Counted from the first letter of the stretch, positions 28,239 through 39,030 are shown. The stretch: DNA of 64,000 bases from Prolixibacter sp. NT017 (GCF_009617875.1 NZ_BLAV01000001.1:3782001-3846000), one strand, 5' to 3'. Program-made: numbers and translations. The notes: generated by a model from the letters alone, not told the origin.

Positions 28239-29627
28239 TCAGCTAAAAATAACCGATTGCAAATAGTAGGTCCCGGCGCCAGCCAGATAGCCTAAAGCAG
28301 CAATCCAGGTAATTTTACGGGCATACCAACCAAAGTGTATCTGTTCCATTCCCATCGCAGCTACTCCGGCAGCAGACCCGATAATTAACATCGAACCTCC
28401 GGTACCGGCACAATAGGCCAGGAACGACCAGAACTGACCATCCTGAACAAACGAAGCGAGATAACCTTCGGCTCCCGATGGGGCAATACCATACATTCCC
28501 ATCGCACCTGCAACCAGCGGCACGTTGTCGACAATGGAGGACAACGCCCCGATAATCAGGTTAATTCCAAATATATTCCCAACGTGCACGTCGAGAAACT
28601 TAGAGACAATATCGAGTTGACCAGCTGACGACAAACTCGCCACTGCCGTCAGAATTCCCACGAAGAAAAGAATGGTCGGGGCATCGAGATTTCGGACAAC
28701 CCGACTTACACTCAGAATTCGTTTATCTTCATGCGGGCGATTCCGCAGCATGAAATCGGTTATCAACCAAATAACTCCCAAGCCAAGCAGCATACCGAGA
28801 TACGGAGGCAAGTGCGTAATGGTTTTAAATACCGGCACCGACAACAAGGCACCTACGCCAAGGAAGAAAATGAATTTCCGTTCACCTGCAGAGGTAAACT
28901 CTTTTGTGTCTTCGTCGGTCAATTCCGGGCGCTCCGTCTCACCTTTCATGAATATTGAAGCAATGATAAGTGGTACCATCATACTAACTAAGCTGGGCAA
29001 AAACACCGATTTCACAATATGTTCTGTGGTAATCTGCTCTCCAATCCACAACATAATGGTCGTAACGTCACCAATAGGCGACCAGGCACCTCCGGCATTG
29101 GCTGAGATGACAATCATACTGGCAAAAATCCATCGATTTTCAGGCTTTCGCAGAATTTTCCTGGTAAGCGTAATCATTACAATCGTGGTTGTCAGGTTAT
29201 CCAGCACTGCCGACATGAAGAAGGAAAGCACACTGATTAACCACATCAATTTTACGCGGTCGCGGGTTGTAATATGATCGGTAATTACGCGGAATCCCTG
29301 GAAACGGTCAACTACCTCAACAATCCCCATCGCACCAAGCAGAAAGAGCATGATGGATGCAATTTCAGACAGGTGATGGAAGAGCTCGTGTTCTGTTACA
29401 AACTCACGGATCACCTCGGGTGAAGTAGACTCCGGATGCTGAGAAATAAACTCGTGCCAACTGTGGCTGTAACCTAACGAAAGAATATCGGAACCTCCGA
29501 GAGCATAAACTGCCCACATCAACGCTCCGGTAATCAAGGCAGTACCTGCTTTATTTATTCGTATCTCGTGCTCAAAAATAATTCCAGCATATCCCACGAG
29601 AAAAATAATTGCCATTAATTCAAACAT
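28239..29627 (-). CDS. nhaD: NhaD-family Na+/H+ antiporter (copy A)
   Basis: Inner-membrane sodium/proton antiporter of the ion transporter superfamily, 462 residues with about 12 hydrophobic segments. Family blocks include VLDNLTTTIVMI, NAGGAWSPIGDVTTIMLWI, a cytoplasmic ERPELTDEDTKEF loop, and the C-terminal AYCAGTGGSMLIIGSAAGVAAM. A close paralogue follows upstream on the same strand (29799-31181) with the same motifs, so this is a tandem duplication with separate upstream regions. Two pumps would suit life in saline water; that is inference. Confidence 0.92.
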   Translation of the reverse strand: MFELMAIIFLVGYAGIIFEHEIRINKAGTALITGALMWAVYALGGSDILSLGYSHSWHEFISQHPESTSPEVIREFVTEHELFHHLSEIASIMLFLLGAMGIVEVVDRFQGFRVITDHITTRDRVKLMWLISVLSFFMSAVLDNLTTTIVMITLTRKILRKPENRWIFASMIVISANAGGAWSPIGDVTTIMLWIGEQITTEHIVKSVFLPSLVSMMVPLIIASIFMKGETERPELTDEDTKEFTSAGERKFIFFLGVGALLSVPVFKTITHLPPYLGMLLGLGVIWLITDFMLRNRPHEDKRILSVSRVVRNLDAPTILFFVGILTAVASLSSAGQLDIVSKFLDVHVGNIFGINLIIGALSSIVDNVPLVAGAMGMYGIAPSGAEGYLASFVQDGQFWSFLAYCAGTGGSMLIIGSAAGVAAMGMEQIHFGWYARKITWIAALGYLAGAGTYYLQSVIFS

Positions 29628-29798
29628 TCTGCAAAAGTTTAGTTTAGTAACAACTTATATAAATTATAAAAGTTTGGACATTTTTCTGAAATAAAACGTT
29701 ACAAGCTGGTATTCATTACTTTTTATTGACTTTTTTTCCTTCCTTCCCAGCGCCCGCAAGATACATATGCGATCTACTATTCAGAGTGTTTTATGTCA

Positions 29799-31181
29799 CT
29801 AAAGTCCAAAATAGAATACCGCTGCACCCGACAAATACCCAAGAAATGCCAAGCCAGACATCCTTTTAAAGTACCATCCAAAACTGATATTTTCCATACT
29901 CATAGCCGCGACACCCGCCGCTGAACCAATAATCAACATCGAGCCTCCCGTTCCGGCGGTATAAGCCAGAAACGTCCAGAAATTACCATTCACGACAAAA
30001 CTTGAAAGGTAACCGGTGGTATCGGGCGAGGCAATGTTGTACATTCCCATCGAGGCCGCTACCAGCGAGGCGTTATCGATAAGTGAGGATAACATTCCAA
30101 TCAACATGTCAATGCCGTAAATGTTTCCTACTTCACTGTCCATCTTCATGGCAACAAGATCCAACAAACCAGAGGATGCCAATGCTGCCACCGCCGTCAG
30201 AATACCGGCGTAATAGAGAATCGTCGGGGCATCAAGCTGACGAACAATCCGGCTCACACTTAACACCCTCTTATCTTCACGCGGATGTGCCCGCAACATA
30301 ATATCAGTTGTAATCCACAGCACCCCCAGCCCGAACATCATGCCAAGATATGGGGGTAAGTGGGTAAATGTTTTAAATATTGGAACAAATATTAATGCTC
30401 CAACTCCCAACGCCAAGATGAAACGCCTCTCCCATGGAGCTGTAAATTCCCTGGACTCGTCTCCTGCGTCTCCCGGTCCTTCATCAACTCCCTTTATAAA
30501 AAATGAAGCGATAATCAGCGGAACCAGAACATTTACTAAACTGGGTAAAAAGATGGCCTTAATAATATACGCAGCCGTAATCTGTCCGCCAATCCAGAGC
30601 AAAATGGTGGTTACATCACCGATTGGCGACCAGGCACCACCGGCGTTGGCCGCAATAACAACAATGCTGGCAAAAATCCACCGATCCTCGGCCTTGTTAA
30701 TCAGCTTCCTGATAAGCGAAATCATGACAATGGTGGTCGTTAGATTATCGAGCACCGCCGAAAGGAAAAATCCCATCAAGCCCAATACCCATAGCAACTT
30801 TACCTTATTCCGGGTATGAATATGGTCGGTTAGTACCCTAAATCCCTGGAAACGGTCGACAATTTCAACTATTCCCATCGCACCCAACAGAAAAAGCAAA
30901 ATACTCGCGGTATCTGAAAGATGCGGCAACAATTCATGATTGACGATGAAGTTGGTGACAACCTCTTGTGTTACCGGACCATTGAATTGCGAAAGATAGT
31001 TATGCCACGAATGACTATAGCCCACCGAAAGTATCTGGCTGCCTCCTGCTACATATACAATCCATATCAGCACGCTCATTATAAGCGCCGAAGCCGCCTT
31101 ATTTACTTTGATATTATTCTCAAGGATAATTCCGGAATACCCGACGAGAAAAACCAATGTCATCACAATCACCATGGCCAT
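29799..31181 (-). CDS. nhaD: NhaD-family Na+/H+ antiporter (copy B)
   Basis: The second NhaD paralogue, 460 residues and colinear with copy A throughout. It keeps VLDNLTTTIVMISL, NAGGAWSPIGDVTTILLWIGG and AYTAGTGGSMLIIGSAAGVAAMSME. Differences cluster in the cytoplasmic loop (VDEGPGDAGDESREF) and at VDNVPLVAGAMGMYG, which reads IDNASLVAASMGMYN here. A 171-bp gap separates the copies, large enough for an independent promoter. Confidence 0.92.
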   Translation of the reverse strand: MAMVIVMTLVFLVGYSGIILENNIKVNKAASALIMSVLIWIVYVAGGSQILSVGYSHSWHNYLSQFNGPVTQEVVTNFIVNHELLPHLSDTASILLFLLGAMGIVEIVDRFQGFRVLTDHIHTRNKVKLLWVLGLMGFFLSAVLDNLTTTIVMISLIRKLINKAEDRWIFASIVVIAANAGGAWSPIGDVTTILLWIGGQITAAYIIKAIFLPSLVNVLVPLIIASFFIKGVDEGPGDAGDESREFTAPWERRFILALGVGALIFVPIFKTFTHLPPYLGMMFGLGVLWITTDIMLRAHPREDKRVLSVSRIVRQLDAPTILYYAGILTAVAALASSGLLDLVAMKMDSEVGNIYGIDMLIGMLSSLIDNASLVAASMGMYNIASPDTTGYLSSFVVNGNFWTFLAYTAGTGGSMLIIGSAAGVAAMSMENISFGWYFKRMSGLAFLGYLSGAAVFYFGL

Positions 31182-31231
31182 AACAAAAAATCCTTTTTGC
31201 CGCCTTCAAATCTCTTGAGCAGAATTAACGA

Positions 31232-32065
31232 TTATATCAGCTTGTGAAGTTTTAGCGTTTCTTTCATCTCGCCCGCCACTTTCAATGCATTTTCCCTTGC
31301 CTTTTCAGCAAAGTCTTCACTGTCCGAAGCATAAATGATTCCACGCGACGAATTCACCAGCAATCCACATTGCTCGTTCATTCCATATTTCGCAACCTCT
31401 GCCAAACTGCCTCCCTGCGCTCCTACGCCCGGAACCAGTAAAAAGTGATTGGGAATAATCTGACGTATACCAGCTAACTCCTCCGCTTTGGTTGCACCAA
31501 CTACATACATCATGTTTTCGTTGGTTCCCCATTCACTGGAAGACTTCAACACCTTCTCAAACAGTCTCTCACCAGTTTCTTTGTCCTCCATAAACTGGAA
31601 ATCGAAAGCTCCTTTATTAGATGTGAGTGCCAACAAAATAACCCACCGATCGAGATACGTCAGGAACGGCTTTACGGAATCTTCGCCCATATAAGGAGCC
31701 ACCGTTACAGCGTCAAAATCGAGATGATCGAAGAAAGCCCGGGCATACATAGAGGCAGTATTGCCAATATCGCCACGTTTGGCATCAGCAATGATGAAAA
31801 TGTCCGGATGATTATGCCGAATGTAATTAACGGTTTTTTCCAGACTGCTCCATCCCTGAACGCCCAGCATTTCGTAGAAGGCCAGGTTAGGTTTGTAGGC
31901 AACGGCCACATCGGCTGTGGCGTCAATAATTTCTTTATTGAACGCGAACACAGGGTCGGTTGCATCAAGCAGGTAACGCGGAATCTTGCGGATGTCGGTA
32001 TCCAGTCCTACACACAAATAGGAACCTTTACGTTTGATGTTTTCAAATAGTTGTTCGGTAGTCAT
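31232..32065 (-). CDS. pyrF: Orotidine 5'-phosphate decarboxylase
   Basis: Last step of de novo UMP synthesis. The 277-residue protein is the longer group of OMP decarboxylase. The catalytic [12 protein letters not shown] lies at residues 93-104 with Lys96, preceded by the [11 protein letters not shown] block; VPGVGAQGG near residue 215 binds the phosphate. It follows prfA on the same strand with a 155-bp gap containing no visible feature. Confidence 0.95.
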   Translation of the reverse strand: MTTEQLFENIKRKGSYLCVGLDTDIRKIPRYLLDATDPVFAFNKEIIDATADVAVAYKPNLAFYEMLGVQGWSSLEKTVNYIRHNHPDIFIIADAKRGDIGNTASMYARAFFDHLDFDAVTVAPYMGEDSVKPFLTYLDRWVILLALTSNKGAFDFQFMEDKETGERLFEKVLKSSSEWGTNENMMYVVGATKAEELAGIRQIIPNHFLLVPGVGAQGGSLAEVAKYGMNEQCGLLVNSSRGIIYASDSEDFAEKARENALKVAGEMKETLKLHKLI

Positions 32066-32220
32066 TCACTGAAATTTTGGCACGAAATTAATTTTATTAA
32101 GAATAAATCAATCCAGTGGGTTTAGGTTTTTACAAAAAACTTACGTTTCACTATGTTATGATAATGAATTCCCTAAAATATTTTGCCTTCCAACCATTTT
32201 CACCGGAACCAGATGATGCC

Positions 32221-33306
32221 TTACAGCTCACTCTCTTTCATCCGTTGAGCATTTTCTTCTACCCGAAGCTTATCGATCACTTCTTCGATATCACCATCCA
32301 TAATGGCTGAAAGATTGTACAAGGTCAACCCGATGCGGTGATCGGTTACACGCCCCTGCGGATAGTTGTAGGTCCGTATTTTGGCCGAACGGTCACCAGT
32401 TGACACCATCGTTTTTCTGCGCGATGCTACATCATCGAGGTACTTCTGGTACTCCATGTTGTAAATCCGGGTACGTAATTCCGTCATGGCTTTGGCCAGG
32501 TTTTTCAACTGCGACTTCTCATCCTGACAGGTAACCACAATCCCAGTAGGAATATGTGTTAAGCGAATAGCCGAATACGTAGTGTTCACACTCTGTCCAC
32601 CCGGTCCGGAAGAACAATACGTGTCTTTCCGGATATCACTTTCCTTCACCTCCACATCAAACTCTTCAGCTTCGGGAAGAACAGCCACGGTTGCTGCAGA
32701 GGTATGTACACGTCCCTGCGTTTCGGTTTGCGGCACACGTTGAACACGATGCACGCCCGATTCATATTTCAGTACTCCGTAGACGCCTTCGCCGGAAACT
32801 TTGGCAACAATTTCCTTGTAACCGCCCGACGTACCTTCAGTGTAGTGAGTAATCTCCATCCGCCAACCTTTGGTGTCACAATATTTGGAGTACATACGGA
32901 AAAGATCGCCGGCGAAAATGGCAGCTTCGTCTCCTCCGGTTCCTCCACGAATTTCCAAAATGGCATTTTTGCTGTCTTCCGGATCGGCCGGTACCAAAAG
33001 CAGTTTGATACCTTCTTCCATCTCCTCTACTTTGGCTTCGCTGCTTTCGAGCTCTTCGCGGGCCATTTCGCGAACATCCTCGTCACTTTCTTCGGCCAGC
33101 ATTTCGCGGGCATCTTTAATGTTCTGAAGCACCCGTGCGTATTCCGTAAATGCGTTCACCAACGATTCAAGCTGTTTGTATTCCTGATTCAGCTTGACAT
33201 ATCGCTTCATATCCTTCATCACGTCCGGGTCGGTAATTTGTTTACCAACTTCTTCAAAACGTATCTGGATGCTTTCGAATTTATCTAAGAGTTTGTTATC
33301 TGACAT
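32221..33306 (-). CDS. prfA: Peptide chain release factor 1
   Basis: Decodes UAA and UAG stops and triggers peptide release. I take the ATG at 33306 (MSDNKLLDK), giving 361 residues; the frame opens further upstream to 33351 but that stretch is not conserved. The GGQ motif lies at residues 236-238, matching the position in other RF1 proteins. The stop-codon-reading PxT lies in RVPQTETQGRVHTSAATVAVLPE, where x is Gln. It follows purM by 65 bp and may be cotranscribed with it. Confidence 0.96.
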   Translation of the reverse strand: MSDNKLLDKFESIQIRFEEVGKQITDPDVMKDMKRYVKLNQEYKQLESLVNAFTEYARVLQNIKDAREMLAEESDEDVREMAREELESSEAKVEEMEEGIKLLLVPADPEDSKNAILEIRGGTGGDEAAIFAGDLFRMYSKYCDTKGWRMEITHYTEGTSGGYKEIVAKVSGEGVYGVLKYESGVHRVQRVPQTETQGRVHTSAATVAVLPEAEEFDVEVKESDIRKDTYCSSGPGGQSVNTTYSAIRLTHIPTGIVVTCQDEKSQLKNLAKAMTELRTRIYNMEYQKYLDDVASRRKTMVSTGDRSAKIRTYNYPQGRVTDHRIGLTLYNLSAIMDGDIEEVIDKLRVEENAQRMKESEL

Positions 33307-33371
33307 AGTCTTTAGCGTTTTGGCATTTCTTTCCCATTTAAAAATTCTCAATCAATAACCTATGGGAGAAG

Positions 33372-34544
33372 CTAATGGTATGCAAAAGTGCCAAATTCCG
33401 ATTGAATGGTTAGTTTCTTCCCCTCATGTTCTTCAACACGCCCAACAATTTGCGCATCAATTTTGAACTCTCTAGAAATAGCAATGATGGCATCGGCCAC
33501 CTCAGGTTCAACATAAAGTTCGAAACGATGCCCCATGTTAAACACCTTGTACATCTCCTGCCATTCGGTTCCGCTCTGCTCTTTAATGAGCTTAAAAAGC
33601 GGGGGAACCGGGAACATATTGTCTTTAATCACATGAACGTTATCGACAAAATGCAGCACTTTGGTTTGTGCTCCACCCGAGCAGTGAATCATTCCGGAAA
33701 CCTGCTTCCTGTATTTTTCCAATATTTTGCGAATAACCGGCGCATAGGTACGCGTTGGTGAAAGCACCAGTTTCCCTGCATCCAGTCCTACTTCTTCTAT
33801 TGCATCGGTTAAGCGGCGTCCGCCGGAATAAACCAAATCATCGGGAACGGAAGGATCGAAGCTTTCGGGATATTTTTCAGCCAGGTAATGAGCAAACACA
33901 TCGTGGCGAGCAGAAGTCAGTCCGTTGCTGCCCATGCCACCATTGTATTCTTTCTCGTAAGTGGCTTGTCCCGCTGAGGACAATCCGACAATGACGTTTC
34001 CAGGGCGGATATTGTCGGCAGAAATTACGTCTTCGCGTTTCATGCGGCAGGTCACCGTAGAATCGACAATGATGGTACGGACCAAATCACCCACATCGGC
34101 TGTTTCACCGCCGGTTGGGTAAATGGAAATTCCCTGTTCGCGCAGTTCTGCACACAGTTCTTCCGTTCCGTTGATGACTGCTGATATTACCTCGCCGGGA
34201 ATATTGTTCTTATTTCGTCCGATGGTAGATGAGAGCAGAATATTGTCAGTCGCTCCCACACAAAGCAAGTCATCCAGATTCATCACAATCGCATCTTGTG
34301 CAATGCCTTTCCAAACCGAAACATCACCGGTTTCTTTCCAGTAAAGGTAAGCCAACGACGATTTGGTGCCGGCTCCGTCGGCATGCATGATATTGCAATA
34401 ATCAGGATCGCCACTGAGGTAATCGGGAACTATTTTGCAGAATGCTTTCGGGAAAAGTCCCTTGTCGATGTTCTTGATGGCGTTGTGCACATCTTCTTTC
34501 GATGCCGAAACACCGCGACGGTTATATCTGGTTTCGCTGCCCAT
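33372..34544 (-). CDS. purM: Phosphoribosylformylglycinamidine cyclo-ligase (AIR synthetase), Bacteroidota type
   Basis: Purine-pathway enzyme closing the imidazole ring of AIR with ATP. At 390 residues it is longer than E. coli PurM (about 345), as I recall for Bacteroidota forms. Features include the MHADGAGTKSSLAYLYW block, TGGETADVGD, and CSGGAQTKVLHF, together with the GLSSAGQATYEKEYNGGMGSNGL stretch that replaces the usual GLxSSGxHSNGxSL. It belongs to the purM-prfA gene string on the minus strand. Confidence 0.9.
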   Translation of the reverse strand: MGSETRYNRRGVSASKEDVHNAIKNIDKGLFPKAFCKIVPDYLSGDPDYCNIMHADGAGTKSSLAYLYWKETGDVSVWKGIAQDAIVMNLDDLLCVGATDNILLSSTIGRNKNNIPGEVISAVINGTEELCAELREQGISIYPTGGETADVGDLVRTIIVDSTVTCRMKREDVISADNIRPGNVIVGLSSAGQATYEKEYNGGMGSNGLTSARHDVFAHYLAEKYPESFDPSVPDDLVYSGGRRLTDAIEEVGLDAGKLVLSPTRTYAPVIRKILEKYRKQVSGMIHCSGGAQTKVLHFVDNVHVIKDNMFPVPPLFKLIKEQSGTEWQEMYKVFNMGHRFELYVEPEVADAIIAISREFKIDAQIVGRVEEHEGKKLTIQSEFGTFAYH

Positions 34545-34638
34545 AGGTGAAAATAGATTTTGCCGAATGGTAAATCCCTCCGGATGAAAAACAACCGCAA
34601 AATTAATATCTTTTTAGACTTTCACCTTTACGGAATTG

Positions 34639-36645
34639 TTACTCCTTGGGTGACGGAGCAAATTTCTCCCGGTAATCTGTCGAAAGTACCCTGAATTCGG
34701 TGCGACGATTAATTTGATGACAAATTTCCTGTTCTTCTTTGGTTGGCAGTTTGTTGATGAAATCGCAGGTCAATTCTTCTCCCCTTTTCAGGAAACTGTA
34801 TTTCTGAGCCAATTTCCGGGTTACCGTTTTGGGCGCTGTCTCACCATAACCTTTTGCCACCAGGCGAGCGGGTGAAATACCATTCGCCACCAGGTAATTC
34901 ACAACAGACTCCGCCCTTTTCTGCGAAAGCTCAAAATTGAATTTCGCATCTCCACGGCAATCGGTGTGCGCCATCAACTCAATCGTAACGGTGGGGTTTT
35001 GCACTAAGATCTGCACCAAACTGTCCAACGCATTTTTCGACGCAGGCAACAAATCCCACTTCCCAAATTGGTAATAGATATTGTCGACACGGATGGGGGC
35101 ATCGGTTGGCGTAAGCGCGAGGCTCACGTCGAATGTTTTGCTGTCCTTCAAACCAATGGTCGTCTCATTAGCTTTCGCATTTAAGTAACCTTTTTTGAAG
35201 GCAGCCACCACATATTCTGTTTCGGGATTGAGACGAAACTTGAATTTCCCGTTGTTTGCATTCAGGCGCAACATCGTTCCGTCGGTTCCAATCAGACGAA
35301 TGGTCGCATTCTTCAGCCGGTTGCCTGTTTCCTTGTCAACTACGTTGCCGTCGATTTCGAAAATCTTCGGCGGAAGCACGAATGAAAAGATATCATCACC
35401 GCGGGTACCTTTCCGATTCGTCGAAAACAGTCCCCGATCTTCTCCGGGTACAAAATAGATGGCAAAATCGTCACCGGGCGAATTGATGGGCGCCTTCATG
35501 TTCTCGACCTCCCATTGACCTTTATCGTTCTTAACAGCCTTGAAAATATCGAGACCGCCCATCCCGACGCGAAAATCGGAAGAGAAGTACAACTCTCCGT
35601 TATCACGAATGAACGGGAACATCTCATTGCCTGGCGTATTGATGGCAGGTCCCAAATTAACAGGTTTTCCCCAGGCACCGGGAGCTCCTTCGGCTTTCCA
35701 GATATCTTTGCCGCCAAATCCTCCGGGCATATCGGAAACAAAATAGAGTGTGCGACCATCGGCCGACAGCGACGGATGAGCAATCAGCAAACTATCACCG
35801 CCCAATGCAACTTTTACCGGCTCCGACCAGGTTCCTCCTGTTTCAGAACTGGTATAGATTTCCGCTCCCATCGACTTCGTTTTGTCGTAGCGACAGCGGG
35901 TAAAATACATCGTCGTGCCACGGGAATCGAAAGACGCAGCTCCTTCATCATCGCCGGTATCCACTGTGAGATTTTCATCAATCAGCGATGGCTTTTCCCA
36001 ACGTCCTTTTTGCTTGTCAAAGTACGAATGAAAAATGTCACCATACAATTGTCCGGTGATGGGGCTATCGCGACGACCAGTTGCACCTTCACGGGAAGAA
36101 GTGAACACAATCTGATTTTCATGCCCTCCGGGATAAACGCCGGCAAAGTCGCTCGCCTTCGAGTTAAGCGATTTTAAGTCTTCTATCTGAAAACGGGTCG
36201 GGTTTTCCAGCCAGTTCGGTGTCCGGTCGCACGAAGCGATACCATTCAGTGCATGTTGATCTCCGGGGTTTGTTTTAAGATATTTCTGGTAATTGGCAAT
36301 TGCCTCGTCATACTCCTGGTCGGCCCTTAACACATCGGCATAATGCAGGATTGCAATCGGGTCGGAATAGCCGCGAACAATTGCCGTTTTGTAAAAAGTG
36401 GCTGCCCGCTTATATTCTCCAATGTATTTATACGCTTCGGCAATCTTAAACTGTATTTCGGCCTTTACCACACGATTTTTGGTCTTCCGATAGGTTTTCC
36501 GGTATTGTTCGATGGAGCGGTAATATTCCCCTATCTCATACGATTTATTCGATTTCGACAACTTCCTGGAGGTCTTGCAACCGCCCAGAACAAGAGTCAA
36601 CATCAATACCGATATGAAAACAAAGATTGAGGACTTAGACTTCAT
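34639..36645 (-). CDS. PorE-like lipoprotein: TPR, PD40 propeller and OmpA domains
   Basis: A 668-residue outer-envelope lipoprotein (lipobox GGC, Cys23). TPR units span about residues 35-145. A beta-propeller with PD40 repeats (for example DFAGVYPGGHENQIVFTSS and YFVSDMPGGFGGKDIWK) covers about 165-430. A carboxypeptidase-regulatory-like beta domain covers about 435-520. The C-terminal OmpA domain (about 530-650) has the peptidoglycan-binding TDCRGDAKFNFELSQKRAESV motif. This order matches PorE, which attaches the type IX secretion machinery to peptidoglycan. Bacteroidota carry several such paralogues, so the T9SS link is inference. Confidence 0.82.
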   Translation of the reverse strand: MKSKSSIFVFISVLMLTLVLGGCKTSRKLSKSNKSYEIGEYYRSIEQYRKTYRKTKNRVVKAEIQFKIAEAYKYIGEYKRAATFYKTAIVRGYSDPIAILHYADVLRADQEYDEAIANYQKYLKTNPGDQHALNGIASCDRTPNWLENPTRFQIEDLKSLNSKASDFAGVYPGGHENQIVFTSSREGATGRRDSPITGQLYGDIFHSYFDKQKGRWEKPSLIDENLTVDTGDDEGAASFDSRGTTMYFTRCRYDKTKSMGAEIYTSSETGGTWSEPVKVALGGDSLLIAHPSLSADGRTLYFVSDMPGGFGGKDIWKAEGAPGAWGKPVNLGPAINTPGNEMFPFIRDNGELYFSSDFRVGMGGLDIFKAVKNDKGQWEVENMKAPINSPGDDFAIYFVPGEDRGLFSTNRKGTRGDDIFSFVLPPKIFEIDGNVVDKETGNRLKNATIRLIGTDGTMLRLNANNGKFKFRLNPETEYVVAAFKKGYLNAKANETTIGLKDSKTFDVSLALTPTDAPIRVDNIYYQFGKWDLLPASKNALDSLVQILVQNPTVTIELMAHTDCRGDAKFNFELSQKRAESVVNYLVANGISPARLVAKGYGETAPKTVTRKLAQKYSFLKRGEELTCDFINKLPTKEEQEICHQINRRTEFRVLSTDYREKFAPSPKE

Positions 36646-36730
36646 CGATTAGGAATTATGAGCCGTAAATTTAGACCTTTTCCGGTTAACGTAAAACCCA
36701 TACAACTATTTGACAACATTTCGAACAAAA

Positions 36731-36762
36731 GAAAGCCGTCCTCCAAAGGGGAAAACGGCTTC
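36731..36762 (-). terminator. Terminator of glnN
   Basis: AGCCGT / ACGGCT stem with an inner pairing of TCC and GGA, followed by T-rich sequence on the minus strand. Confidence 0.75.
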
Positions 36763-36796
36763 TCAAATCTAATCTTAATGGAATTTGTCCTTGAAA

Positions 36797-38986
36797 TTAT
36801 CTTGTAAAAAGTAATTCACGATACTTAGGCAGCGGCCACAATTCATCGTCAACAATCAATTCGAGCTTATCGATGTGATAGCGGATGTCCTCGAGGAACG
36901 GACGAACTGTTTTGTCATAAGCGTAAGCTTTTTCGCGCTCGTTCTCGATAGCATTAGCCACTTTCCGGGTTTCAATCATTTCGCTTACCTTGGCTTTAAT
37001 ATTTGAAATATGTCCCGAAATCATACGAATCATATCCAGACGGGCACCAGCCAGTTTCTCGAACTCGTTAGCCGGAAAAAGGTCCTTCAGGCCCTGAACG
37101 TTCTCGATCAAAGTCGTTTGATAGCGAATTGCCGTAGGAACAATGTGGTTGATAGCCAAATCACCCAACACGCGAGCTTCGATCTGAATCTTCTTGGTGA
37201 ACTTCTCGAATTCAACCTCGGTGCGTCCTTCCAGCTCCTTCTCAGTGTAAATACCCATTTCACCGAAAAGGCCGACTACTTTATCTGACAGGTATGCATC
37301 CAAAGCTTCCGGTACGTTTCTCACGTTGGTCAGACCACGACGGGCAGCTTCTTCAACCCACTCTTCACTGTAACCGTTACCGTCGAAACGAATGTCTTTA
37401 CATTCAACAATGTATTTTTTCAGTACCTGAAAGATAGCTTCATCTTTCTTCACACCACTTTCAATAATGACATCCACGTCCTTCTTGAACACAGTCAGCT
37501 GTTTTGCCAAAGCTGTATTCAGTGCGATCATTGCTGAAGCACAGTTAGCAGAAGAACCTACGGCGCGAAACTCAAAACGGTTTCCGGTGAAGGCGAAGGG
37601 AGAAGTACGGTTACGGTCGGTGTTATCCAACAGAATTTCAGGAATACGACCGATATCCAGTTTCAATGCAGTCTTTTCATCCGGAGTCATTTTCCGGTCA
37701 ACAACGGCTTCCTCCAGGTAATCCAGCATCTTATTTACTTCTGTTCCCAGGAAGGCAGAAATAATGGCCGGTGGAGCTTCGTTTGCACCCAACCGGTGAG
37801 CATTAGCAGCTGTCAAAATCGATGCACGGAGCAGATCCTGGTTATCATGCAAAGTTTTCAGCGTGTTGACCACAAAAGTCAGGAACTGCATGTTTGCTTT
37901 CGGATTTTTCCCGGGAGAAAAAAGGTTCACACCGGTATCGGTTGAAAGCGACCAGTTGTTATGTTTTCCGGAACCGTTAATTCCGGCAAATGGTTTTTCA
38001 TGAAGAAGAACACGGAAACCGTGATGGCGAGCGATACGACTCATGGTGTCCATGATAAGTTGGTTGTGATCGTTTGCCAGGTTCACTTCCTCGAAAATCG
38101 GAGCTACCTCAAACTGGTTCGGAGCCACCTCGTTGTGACGGGTTTTCACCGGAATACCCAGTTTGTATGCTTCGTTTTCCAGATCGCGCATGAAGTATGA
38201 AACCCTTTCCGGAATGGAACCAAAATAGTGGTCATCCAACTGCTGATCTTTCGAAGATGAGTGCCCCATCAACGTACGACCGGTCAGGATCAGGTCGGGA
38301 CGCGCATTGTACAACGCTTCGTCAATCAGGAAATACTCCTGCTCCCACCCCAGATTGGCCTGCACTTTGGAAACATTTTTATCGTAATACTGACAAACAG
38401 CAACAGCCGCTTTGTCAACAGCGTTAATCGCTTTCAGCAACGGAGCTTTATAGTCAAGAGCTTCGCCGGTATATGAAATAAATACAGTAGGAACACAAAG
38501 AGTGGTCCCAACAATAAATGCCGGAGACGAAACATCCCATGCCGTATAACCACGCGCCTCAAAAGTATTCCTCAATCCGCCACTCGGGAATGAAGATGCA
38601 TCAGGTTCCTGCTGAGCCAATAATTTTCCTGAAAAATTCTCAACAACGCCACCTAATTCTGAATACTCAATAAAAGCATCGTGTTTCTCTGCGGTACCAT
38701 CAGTCAACGGATGGAACCAGTGAGTGTAGTGAGTTGCACCATTTTCAAGTGCCCAAGCTTTCATACCAACAGCTACCAAATCAGCCGATTTACGATCGAT
38801 AGTCGTTCCTTTATCAATTGCGTCAGTTACAGCCTTGTAGCCTTCTTTGGACAAATACTTTTTCATCTTCTCCCGATCGAAAACTAATTTTCCGTAATAA
38901 TCGGAAGTGAGATTTGCTTCACGGGGAACACAAACGGGTTTTCTTTCCAAAAGTGTCTCGAGGGCTTTAAATCTAAATGTTGCCAT
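36797..38986 (-). CDS. glnN: Glutamine synthetase type III
   Basis: ATP-dependent ammonia-assimilating enzyme of the GSIII class (about 730 residues, dodecameric), typical of Bacteroidota. The 729-residue protein has the GSIII start block ETLLERKPVCVPREANLTSDYYGKLVF, FPSGGLRNTFEARGYTAWDVSSP, the catalytic NQFEVAPIFEEVNLANDHNQL region, and ANAHRLGANEAPPAI. It stands alone between terminators. It has an unusually long A+T-rich upstream region (38987-39280) with a -7 box near 39035, suggesting nitrogen-related control, which is inference. Confidence 0.97.
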   Translation of the reverse strand: MATFRFKALETLLERKPVCVPREANLTSDYYGKLVFDREKMKKYLSKEGYKAVTDAIDKGTTIDRKSADLVAVGMKAWALENGATHYTHWFHPLTDGTAEKHDAFIEYSELGGVVENFSGKLLAQQEPDASSFPSGGLRNTFEARGYTAWDVSSPAFIVGTTLCVPTVFISYTGEALDYKAPLLKAINAVDKAAVAVCQYYDKNVSKVQANLGWEQEYFLIDEALYNARPDLILTGRTLMGHSSSKDQQLDDHYFGSIPERVSYFMRDLENEAYKLGIPVKTRHNEVAPNQFEVAPIFEEVNLANDHNQLIMDTMSRIARHHGFRVLLHEKPFAGINGSGKHNNWSLSTDTGVNLFSPGKNPKANMQFLTFVVNTLKTLHDNQDLLRASILTAANAHRLGANEAPPAIISAFLGTEVNKMLDYLEEAVVDRKMTPDEKTALKLDIGRIPEILLDNTDRNRTSPFAFTGNRFEFRAVGSSANCASAMIALNTALAKQLTVFKKDVDVIIESGVKKDEAIFQVLKKYIVECKDIRFDGNGYSEEWVEEAARRGLTNVRNVPEALDAYLSDKVVGLFGEMGIYTEKELEGRTEVEFEKFTKKIQIEARVLGDLAINHIVPTAIRYQTTLIENVQGLKDLFPANEFEKLAGARLDMIRMISGHISNIKAKVSEMIETRKVANAIENEREKAYAYDKTVRPFLEDIRYHIDKLELIVDDELWPLPKYRELLFTR

Positions 38987-39030
38987 AGTTATTCAGGGAT
39001 ATTTGTGAATGATTTTCTACGTTTCGAAAT

